The translations under genes and the position numbers were made by a program. From assembly GCA_021777635.1 (NCBI GenBank), contig JAJYDI010000052.1, positions 1-11,843 on the forward strand: 11,843 nucleotides of DNA. The letters run 5' to 3'. The notes under the pieces were generated by a model that saw nothing but the letters and a program-made list of their open reading frames with translations, searched no databases and had not been told where the DNA came from. Numbering within the stretch: position 1 is the first letter of the stretch; every line of letters begins with the position of its first letter. The DNA comes from Pseudomonadota bacterium (lineage in GTDB: Bacteria; Pseudomonadota; Gammaproteobacteria; Xanthomonadales; Rhodanobacteraceae). Shown here piece after piece: positions 6,656 through 11,843 of this stretch.

Positions 6656-7704
6656 GCGCGCCGGTACTTGTCGTCGGCGGCGGTCCCGCCGGACTGTCCG
6701 CGGCGCATGCCCTGGCCAGCACCGGCCAGCGGGTGCTGCTGGTGGACAAGGCCGACCGCCTGGGCGGCGCGCCGATCCTGTCCGGCTACGCCAAACTGGT
6801 GCCTTCCGGCGAATGGGCGCGGGATGCGATCGGCGGCATGGTCCGGCGCGTGCAGCCCCATCCGCTAATCGAGGTGTTCACCGAGACCCGGGTCACGCAG
6901 TTTTCCGGCGAGCCGGGCGCGTTTGAGGGCGTCCTGTCGAACGGACAGACGCACAAGGTCGGCGCCGCGATCCTGTGCACCGGCTTCACCCATTTCGATT
7001 CCAACAACAAGCCGGAATGGGGCTTCGGCACCTACCCCGACGTGGTCACCACGACCCAGGTCGAGCAGATGTTTTCCTCCGGCAAGGGCGTGCGCTGCCC
7101 GTCCGACGGCCGCGAACCGGAGCGCGTGGCGATCCTGCTCTGCGTCGGCTCGCGTGACCGCCAGATCGGTCGCGAATGGTGTTCGAAGATCTGCTGCACG
7201 GTGTCCGCCAATATCGCCATGGAGATCCGCGAAGCACTGCCGAAATGCAGCGTCTACATCTACTACATGGACATCCGCACCTTCGGACTCTACGAAGACA
7301 AGTACTACTGGCAGAGCCAGGAGGAATTCCGCGTCAAGTACATCAAGGCGCGCATCGCCGAGGTCACCTCCGACGGCCACCGCCTGATCGTCAAGGGCGA
7401 GGACACCCTGGTCAAGCGCCCGATCACCATTCCCTTCGACATGGTCGTGCACGCCATCGGCATGGACCCCAATGTCGACAATCGCGCGCTGGCTCCGTTG
7501 TTCGGCGTCGAGCTGGAGCGACACGGCTTTCTGCTGAAAGGCCCGTCCTACAGCGCCATGGGCAGTACCACGCGCCCCGGCGTCTACGTCGCCGGTGCCG
7601 CGACCGGACCCGAGACGATCGACGACAGCATCGCGCAGGGCCAGGCCGCCGCCATGGCGGCGATCGCCGGCCTGCGCATGCCGGTCACGGCACTGGCGGG
7701 ATGA
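6652..7704 (+). CDS. shdrA: sHdrA, FAD- and [4Fe-4S]-containing core subunit of the sHdr complex
   Basis: 350 aa, the short form typical of sulfur oxidizers and about half the length of methanogen HdrA, without the extra ferredoxin modules. The N-terminus is a Rossmann FAD-binding fold (VLVVGGGPAGLSAAHALA, 5-22). The central cysteine group includes C149, C164 (CVGSRDRQIG), C177, C181 and C182 (EWCSKICCTVS), and C199; part of it binds one [4Fe-4S] cluster. A second FAD-binding signature is the C-terminal TRPGVYVAGAATGPETIDDSI (about 307-327). sHdrA is the flavin electron hub between the two C/B pairs. The start overlaps shdrB1 by 4 bp, and shdrH begins 3 bp after the stop. Cytoplasmic; no membrane segment. 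Confidence 0.95.
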   Translation: MSAPVLVVGGGPAGLSAAHALASTGQRVLLVDKADRLGGAPILSGYAKLVPSGEWARDAIGGMVRRVQPHPLIEVFTETRVTQFSGEPGAFEGVLSNGQTHKVGAAILCTGFTHFDSNNKPEWGFGTYPDVVTTTQVEQMFSSGKGVRCPSDGREPERVAILLCVGSRDRQIGREWCSKICCTVSANIAMEIREALPKCSVYIYYMDIRTFGLYEDKYYWQSQEEFRVKYIKARIAEVTSDGHRLIVKGEDTLVKRPITIPFDMVVHAIGMDPNVDNRALAPLFGVELERHGFLLKGPSYSAMGSTTRPGVYVAGAATGPETIDDSIAQGQAAAMAAIAGLRMPVTALAG

Positions 7705-7707
7705 CCG

Positions 7708-8559
7708 GTGGGCACGATGCTGATGGCGCGCGACCCGGACCCGACCCTGCTGTCGACGCTGGATCTCAGCGGCCCGGCGATCCGCGGCGGCTTCGCTGCG
7801 CTGATCGAGGCCGCCGGCACCGGCGCCGGCATGGAGTCCTGTCTGACCGCGCTGCAGCTGAAGGTGCGGATCTTCCGCGAGTTGCTCGCCGACGGCCGCG
7901 TTGCCGGACTGGACGAGTTGCAGTTTCTCGGACTGTGCACGTTCATGTCGACGGTGCGCCGGCGTGCCGGGCCCTGGCTCGCCGAGCATCCCTACGCGGC
8001 CTTGCGCGAGCGCATGATCGCGCTGCTCGGCGACGCGGGTGACGTGCAGAGCCGTTTCGACGCCTTTCTCGCCGGGGTGCCGAGGGACCGTCACCATCGC
8101 TGGCTGCGCGATCTGGCCGCCGAAATGCTGCACTTCACCGCGCCCGACTCGATCCCGCTGATGACGCGCTGGATCTGGGACGCGGACACCCGCAGCGGCG
8201 TGCTGCGCGAGATCTGGTTCGATGTCGAACCCGGCCGCGACACGCTGACGCTGTCCGATCGCGTGGAAATCTTCCTCGCCCTGCGCGGCGAGCTCGAGCC
8301 GTTCCTGCGCGAGAACGGCATCTACCGCGACCTCGCGCTGATGCAGGACCTGCTCTGCGCCCATCTCTATGCGCGCTACATCAACGATCGCGGCAGCACC
8401 TATCTCAAGGGCGATTTCGCGGGCGGCGAGGACCCGATGGCGCACACCCGCCGCCTGCTCGGACTGGACTGCCTCGACGCCGACGGCATCCGCATGAAGG
8501 TCAAGCTCGCGGACACCGCCTCCGCGCCGTCGATTGCGTCACTGCGGCTCAGTGCTTGA
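7708..8559 (+). CDS. shdrH: sHdrH, conserved sHdr-cluster protein of undefined function
   Basis: 283 aa from the GTG at 7708; in-frame ATGs at 7717 and 7723 would shorten it by 3 or 5 residues and cannot be excluded. It holds the position always taken by the 'hyp'/sHdrH gene of type I sHdr clusters, between shdrA and shdrC2, and the name rests mainly on that position. It is soluble, mostly alpha-helical, without signal peptide, membrane segment or metal motif; cysteines C45, C77, C217 and C255 are isolated. Segments that look constrained are FTAPDSIPLMTRWIWDAD (143-160) and GSTYLKGDFAGGEDPMAHTR (229-248). A structural or assembly role in the sHdr complex is plausible, but no reaction can be assigned. 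shdrC2 starts 10 bp after its stop. Confidence 0.88.
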   Translation: MGTMLMARDPDPTLLSTLDLSGPAIRGGFAALIEAAGTGAGMESCLTALQLKVRIFRELLADGRVAGLDELQFLGLCTFMSTVRRRAGPWLAEHPYAALRERMIALLGDAGDVQSRFDAFLAGVPRDRHHRWLRDLAAEMLHFTAPDSIPLMTRWIWDADTRSGVLREIWFDVEPGRDTLTLSDRVEIFLALRGELEPFLRENGIYRDLALMQDLLCAHLYARYINDRGSTYLKGDFAGGEDPMAHTRRLLGLDCLDADGIRMKVKLADTASAPSIASLRLSA

Positions 8560-8569
8560 GGAACGCGCC

Positions 8570-9325
8570 ATGCCGATCCACGAAAAATCCCTGATCCGCA
8601 AGGAAAACCTGATCCGCAACGAGAAGCTCGCGCTGGAGGGCGTCGACGTTTCCGGCGACTGGAGCACCTTCATCGGCACGCGGGTCATCACCGATTACAA
8701 CGAGGCGCTGGAGGGCGAGATCGCGGCGCTCCCGGGCGGCGAGCACATCCATCGCTGCTGGCAATGCGGCTCCTGCACCAATTCCTGCACGGTCAACGCC
8801 ATCAACCCCGAGTTCAACCCGCGCTACTGGATCTATCTGATCCGGCTCGGCCTCGAGGAGGAGCTGCTGCGCGACAAGGACATCATCTGGCAGTGCGTTT
8901 CCTGCAACAAGTGCACCTACGCGTGTCCGCGCGACGTCGTGCCCGAAGGCGTGATGAAGGCCACCGCGCACTGGCTCGAGCTCAAGGGCCACACGCGACC
9001 CAGCTCATCGACGATCTTCGACGAGGAGTTCTCGGGGCAGGTGTTCGCCAAGGGCAAGATCGAGGAGGGCCGTCTGATGCGCAAGTTCTTCGCGCGCACC
9101 GGCCAGAAGCTGGCCCAACCCTGGCTGGTGGCCATCATCCGCGGCCTGGTTGCGCGCATGCCCGCCGGCCTGCTGACGCGACTCGGCCTGGCCGCGCTGA
9201 TCCATCCGCGCACCCGCGACTGGGGCCGCACCCGCGACGCGATCAATGAATACGTGATCGACCAGCACGCACGGCAGCGGCGGGCGCTGGGACTGGCAGT
9301 CACCCCGACGGAGAGGCACGGATGA
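8570..9325 (+). CDS. shdrC2: sHdrC2, ferredoxin-like [4Fe-4S] subunit of the sHdr complex
   Basis: 251 aa from the ATG at 8570, which has GAGGAA (8558-8563) six bases upstream; an upstream in-frame start at 8534 lies inside shdrH and is unlikely. Two [4Fe-4S] motifs: CWQCGSCTNSC (C63, C66, C69, C73), where the last Cys is followed by Thr instead of the usual Pro, and CVSCNKCTYACP (C109, C112, C115, C119). Expected to pass electrons between sHdrA and sHdrB2. Unlike sHdrC1 it has a long hydrophobic, amphipathic stretch (about 181-211, LAQPWLVAIIRGLV... to ...LGLAALI) that could lie on a membrane or bury against a partner. The stop overlaps the shdrB2 start by 4 bp (ATGA). Confidence 0.95.
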   Translation: MPIHEKSLIRKENLIRNEKLALEGVDVSGDWSTFIGTRVITDYNEALEGEIAALPGGEHIHRCWQCGSCTNSCTVNAINPEFNPRYWIYLIRLGLEEELLRDKDIIWQCVSCNKCTYACPRDVVPEGVMKATAHWLELKGHTRPSSSTIFDEEFSGQVFAKGKIEEGRLMRKFFARTGQKLAQPWLVAIIRGLVARMPAGLLTRLGLAALIHPRTRDWGRTRDAINEYVIDQHARQRRALGLAVTPTERHG

Positions 9326-10245
9326 GCGACAAGTACCGCAAGGTGGCCTACTACCCGGGCTGCGCGCTGGAGGGAACCGGTCACGCCTACAACCGCTCCA
9401 CCAAGGAGGTCGGCAAGGCGCTCGGACTCGAGCTGGTGGAACTGCAGAACTGGAACTGCTGCGGCGCGATGGAAGTCAAGAACGTCGATCCCAAGCTGCA
9501 GACCTTTCTCTCCGCGCGCAACCTCAAGATTGCCGAGGACATGGGCTTCGACACGGTGATGGCGCCGTGCAACGGCTGCTATCACAACCTGAAAAAGGCC
9601 GAATACGACCTCTCGCACGACGCGGCCTCGCGCGCGACGGTGGAGCAGCTGTCGGCCAAGTCCGGCGCCACGGCCTACCAGGCCGGGCACGTCAGCACGA
9701 TCCACGCACTGGACTGGATCCGCGACGCGATCGGCACTGAAGAACTCGGCAAGCGGGTCAAGAACTCGCTGAACGGGCTCAAGATCGCCAACTACTACGG
9801 CTGCATGTACACGCGACCGCGCCACATTTTCCCGGAGAAAGACCAGGGCGCCGGCTCCGAGTCGACCAGCAAGCCGCATTTCATGGACGACCTGCTGGCC
9901 GCCGCCGGCGCCGTGAACGTCGAATATCCGCTCAAGACCGCCTGCTGCGGCGGCGCGCACACCCTGTCGGACAGCGACACCTCGACCCGGCTCGTGCTCA
10001 ACCTGCTGACCACGGCGGAAGCCTGCGGCGCCGATGTCATCGCCACCGAGTGCCCCACCTGCCACTCCGGTCTCGAGATGCACCAGATGCGCGCCGAAAA
10101 GGTCTTCGGCAAGAAGACCACGGTCAAGATCCTCTACTTCACCCAGTTGCTGGGCATGGCGCTCGGGCTCTCGGCACGCCGGGTCGGCGTGCACGAGAAC
10201 TTCTCCGACGCGCGCGATCTGCTCAAGGCGCGTGGACTCGGCTGA
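9322..10245 (+). CDS. shdrB2: sHdrB2, CCG-domain (HdrB-like) subunit of the sHdr complex
   Basis: 307 aa, the normal HdrB length. It has two canonical CCG domains: C14 (YYPGCALEGTG), C46-C47-G, C83 and C86 (CNGC); then C161 (YYGCMYTRP), C208-C209-G (CCGGAH), C244 and C247 (CPTC). All ten cysteines expected for noncubane Fe-S binding of the methanogen HdrB type are present, making this the more conventional catalytic-type subunit, in contrast to sHdrB1. It should work with sHdrC2. The ATG overlaps the shdrC2 stop by 4 bp, and its own stop TGA shares one base with the start of the next gene (TGATG at 10243-10247), so translation of four successive products is likely coupled. Confidence 0.96.
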   Translation: MSDKYRKVAYYPGCALEGTGHAYNRSTKEVGKALGLELVELQNWNCCGAMEVKNVDPKLQTFLSARNLKIAEDMGFDTVMAPCNGCYHNLKKAEYDLSHDAASRATVEQLSAKSGATAYQAGHVSTIHALDWIRDAIGTEELGKRVKNSLNGLKIANYYGCMYTRPRHIFPEKDQGAGSESTSKPHFMDDLLAAAGAVNVEYPLKTACCGGAHTLSDSDTSTRLVLNLLTTAEACGADVIATECPTCHSGLEMHQMRAEKVFGKKTTVKILYFTQLLGMALGLSARRVGVHENFSDARDLLKARGLG

Positions 10246-10715
10246 TGGACGCGCCTTTCGCGATCACCGACGCCATCGCGGCGATGCCGGACGCAGAGCT
10301 GGCGCGCGCTCCGGCCGGGGTCCGGCAGCGGTTGCTCGATGCCGGCGAGTCGGCGCTGGTGCGCTGGGTCGTCGCGCACGGATCCGAGCCGACGCCGGAT
10401 AAGGTCGAGGGATTCCGGCTGCTGGCCCTGCACCGCCAGGCCGCCCTGCGCGACCCCACGTTCAACGCCTGCCGCGAGACCTGCCGGGAGCTGGTTTACC
10501 AATGCAACGCGGCCGAGGCCAGCAGCGACGCGCTCGAGCGCGTCCGTCGCCTGCGCATGGCCGCTGCCGTCGCCACCCATCTGTTTCTCTTCATCGACGG
10601 CAAGCTCGAGAACGAAAAACTGGGCGAATTCTGCTGCTCGTCGCGGCCGCTGCGCTCGCAGGACACGGCGGACGCCGGCGCAGGCGCCCGGTCACCGGCA
10701 AGCGCGGGGGGCTGA
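10245..10715 (+). CDS. Unnamed Cys-rich helical protein encoded between shdrB2 and lbpA
   Basis: 156 aa. It starts on the A of the shdrB2 stop (TGATG) and ends 3 bp before lbpA, so it is almost certainly translated. I do not recognise a family. The body is helical and soluble (about 1-130), without signal peptide or membrane segment. Five cysteines cluster in the second half: C76, C80 and C87 (CRETC, then six residues, then C) and C130-C131 (GEFCCSS), with a charged, conserved-looking stretch FLFIDGKLENEKLGEF (114-129) between them. The last 25 residues are Ala/Gly/Ser-rich and probably disordered. The cysteines could bind a metal or Fe-S cluster or carry a persulfide, but no known motif is complete. 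By position it should act with sHdrB2 or LbpA. Confidence 0.85.
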   Translation: MDAPFAITDAIAAMPDAELARAPAGVRQRLLDAGESALVRWVVAHGSEPTPDKVEGFRLLALHRQAALRDPTFNACRETCRELVYQCNAAEASSDALERVRRLRMAAAVATHLFLFIDGKLENEKLGEFCCSSRPLRSQDTADAGAGARSPASAGG

Positions 10716-10718
10716 GCG

Positions 10719-11168
10719 ATGGCGACGGTGCGCGGTTGCGTCTTCCCCGACGATCTCTACTACGACGTGCCCAACAACATGTGGTACCGCGAGGAAGCCG
10801 GGGGCACGGTCGTGGCGGGCATGACCACGGTTGCGGTTGCGCTGGCCGGCCAGCTGGTCGCGGTGACGCCGAAGAAAGCCGGGCGCCCGGTGCTGGCGGG
10901 CAAATCCTGCGCGACCATCGAATCGGGCAAGTGGGTGGGCCCGGCCAAGATCGCCTTCGATGGCGAGGTGATCGCGGTCAATGACGCACTGGTCGCCGAG
11001 CCCGGGATCGCCAACGCCGACCCCTATGCGGACGGATGGTTGATGCGGGTCAGGCCCGCCACCTGGGACGAAGCGAAGAAGTCGCTGGTTCCGGGCAACC
11101 AGGTCGCGGCCCCCTATGAAGCCAAGATGGCAGCCGACGGCTTTGCCGGCTGCGTCTGCAAGACCTGA
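10719..11168 (+). CDS. lbpA: LbpA, lipoate-binding (GcvH-like) protein of sulfur oxidation
   Basis: 149 aa, within the GcvH-like size range. The lipoyl-attachment lysine is K71 in the ATIESGKWVGP segment (65-75), with the typical preceding beta strands (MTTVAVALAGQLVAVTPKKAG, 35-55) and following DGEVIAVND (81-89). LbpA proteins are encoded with sHdr genes, are distinct from glycine-cleavage GcvH, and carry sulfur on a lipoyl arm to or from the sHdr complex. Their lipoylation depends on dedicated ligases/synthases, none of which is in this window. The protein also has C7, C64 and a C-terminal CxC (C145, C147). The ATG at 10719 has a G-run (10705-10711) as a weak ribosome-binding site. dsrE2 begins 43 bp after the stop. 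Confidence 0.95.
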   Translation: MATVRGCVFPDDLYYDVPNNMWYREEAGGTVVAGMTTVAVALAGQLVAVTPKKAGRPVLAGKSCATIESGKWVGPAKIAFDGEVIAVNDALVAEPGIANADPYADGWLMRVRPATWDEAKKSLVPGNQVAAPYEAKMAADGFAGCVCKT

Positions 11169-11211
11169 GCGCGAAGCGCATCGACCTGATGGCATGACCG
11201 GAGAGACAGAG

Positions 11212-11709
11212 ATGGAAACGAGCGGTTCCGAAACCAAGCGGCTGTCGATGATCGTGACCAAGGGCACCCTCGACTGGGCCTACCCGCCGTTCATCCTGGC
11301 GACGACGGCCGCGGCCATGGGCCTGGAGGTCACCATGTTCTTCACCTTCTACGGCCTGGCGCTGCTGAAGAAAAAGCTGGACCTGTCGATCACCACCCTC
11401 GGCAATCCGGGCATGGAGATGCCGCTGATGGGGGCGCACCTGCTGATGCCCAATCTGCTCGGTGCCCTGCCCGGCGTCGATGCGATGGCCACCGCGATGA
11501 TGAAGAACCTCATCAAGAAGAAGGGCGTCGCCTCGATCGAGGACCTGCGTCAGGCGGCGATCGAGTCCGACGTGCAGATGATCGCCTGCCAGATGACCAT
11601 GGACCTGTTCGAGTTCAAGCGTGAGGACATGATCGACGGCCCGGTGCTGGGCGGCGCTGCAACCTACATCGAAACAGCGACCAAGTCGGACATCAACCTG
11701 TTCATCTGA
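11212..11709 (+). CDS. dsrE2: DsrE2-type DsrE/DsrF/DsrH-family sulfur-transfer protein
   Basis: 165 aa from the ATG at 11212, which has GGAGAG (11200-11205) six bases upstream; an in-frame ATG at 11194 would add six residues. Diagnostic segments are LSMIVTKGTLDWAYPPFILATTAA (11-34, in two parts), MFFTFYGLALLKKK (42-55), KKKGVASIEDLR (102-113) and ACQMTMDLFEFKRED (125-139). C126 is the only cysteine and the candidate persulfide site. DsrE2 proteins are regularly encoded next to tusA and a rhodanese and are described as probably membrane-associated; the hydrophobic stretch 22-52 agrees with this. They are thought to join the TusA-based relay of sulfane sulfur. Here tusA follows directly (19-bp gap), with no rhodanese visible. 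Differs from DsrE3A at the head of the operon in sequence class and cysteine pattern. Confidence 0.92.
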   Translation: METSGSETKRLSMIVTKGTLDWAYPPFILATTAAAMGLEVTMFFTFYGLALLKKKLDLSITTLGNPGMEMPLMGAHLLMPNLLGALPGVDAMATAMMKNLIKKKGVASIEDLRQAAIESDVQMIACQMTMDLFEFKREDMIDGPVLGGAATYIETATKSDINLFI

Positions 11710-11728
11710 GACCCACCGGGAGCAAGCC

Positions 11729-11843
11729 ATGGCTGACCATCTTCTCGATGCCCGCGGACTGAACTGCCCGCTGCCCATCCTGCGCGCGAAAAAGGCGCTG
11801 AAGGACATTCCGATCGGCGTTTTTATTGATATGCAGGCCACCG
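11729..11843 (+). CDS. tusA: TusA sulfur-carrier protein (partial, C-terminus beyond right edge)
   Basis: The first 38 codons are in the window. The N-terminus is classic TusA/SirA-like: LDARGLNCPLPILRAKKAL, with the persulfide-bearing cysteine C13 in the CPxP motif (C13-P-L-P). TusA accepts sulfane sulfur from rhodanese or other donors and passes it to DsrE-type proteins and on to the sHdr/LbpA system. The ATG at 11729 has GGGAG (11718-11722), six bases upstream, and the gene follows dsrE2 by 19 bp. The last visible codons (about 11820-11832) use TTT, ATT, GAT in a genome that otherwise strongly prefers G/C at the third position. Confidence 0.95.
   Translation, partial: MADHLLDARGLNCPLPILRAKKALKDIPIGVFIDMQAT

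Noticed and set aside
6865..8445. A 526-codon minus-strand open frame opposite shdrA and shdrH
   Set aside because: It is the antisense shadow of two genes with clear family features or operon context; its composition (Gln/His/Ala/Arg-rich) is typical of such shadows.
8917..10194. A 425-codon minus-strand open frame opposite shdrC2 and shdrB2
   Set aside because: It is antisense to genes with complete Fe-S and CCG motifs and shows no domain of its own.
11169..11211. Small GCGC-GAA-GCGC dyad as a terminator between lbpA and dsrE2
   Set aside because: The stem has only four pairs and no T-run, and the following gene has a good ribosome-binding site in the same direction.
1..11843. CRISPR array, tRNA/rRNA, insertion sequence or prophage parts
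   Set aside because: No regularly spaced repeats, tRNA-like cloverleaf, transposase motif or terminal inverted repeats with target duplications were seen.

Overview
The window is GC-rich throughout. It comes from a bacterial genome that encodes cytoplasmic sulfur oxidation, most likely a chemolithotrophic or mixotrophic gammaproteobacterium. Two features point there: a DgcC/AdrA-like MASE2-GGDEF diguanylate cyclase and a proteobacterial RIO1-type kinase beside an sHdr locus. No 16S or other phylogenetic marker is present, so the lineage is an inference.

Left part (1-3566): three minus-strand genes of general cell function, namely a GNAT acetyltransferase running off the left edge, a MASE2-GGDEF diguanylate cyclase, and a RIO1-like kinase. 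A plus-strand gene for a small exported protein of unknown function follows, preceded by a perfect 12-bp inverted repeat. A 530-bp region without a convincing gene (3567-4096) then separates this part from the operon and probably holds the operon's promoter.

Right part (4097-11843, cut by the right edge): ten plus-strand genes in one tightly packed run, dsrE3A - shdrC1 - shdrB1 - shdrA - shdrH - shdrC2 - shdrB2 - an unnamed Cys-rich gene - lbpA - dsrE2 - tusA (eleven counting the partial tusA). This is the sulfur-oxidizing heterodisulfide-reductase-like (sHdr) pathway, in the gene order usually called type I. Gaps are 42 bp or less and several genes overlap by 1-4 bp, consistent with one transcript and translational coupling.

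How they work together, from knowledge of the pathway: TusA and DsrE-type proteins carry sulfane sulfur as protein persulfide in the cytoplasm and deliver it to the sHdr complex. The complex contains a flavin/Fe-S subunit (sHdrA), two ferredoxin-like electron-transfer subunits (C1, C2), two CCG-domain catalytic-type subunits (B1, B2) and sHdrH. LbpA, a GcvH-like protein with a dedicated lipoyl lysine, is the sulfur-carrying cofactor partner. Sulfur is oxidized towards sulfite with electrons entering Fe-S/flavin carriers. The dedicated lipoate-assembly genes (sLpl, LipS1/S2, LipT types) are not in this window.

Most worth a second look: the unnamed Cys-rich gene between shdrB2 and lbpA; shdrH, still without a defined role; the 10-bp hairpin that straddles the dsrE3A stop codon; a hydrophobic segment in sHdrC2 that could contact the membrane; and the placement of dsrE2-tusA after lbpA. 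The core sHdr system itself is known and is not claimed as new.
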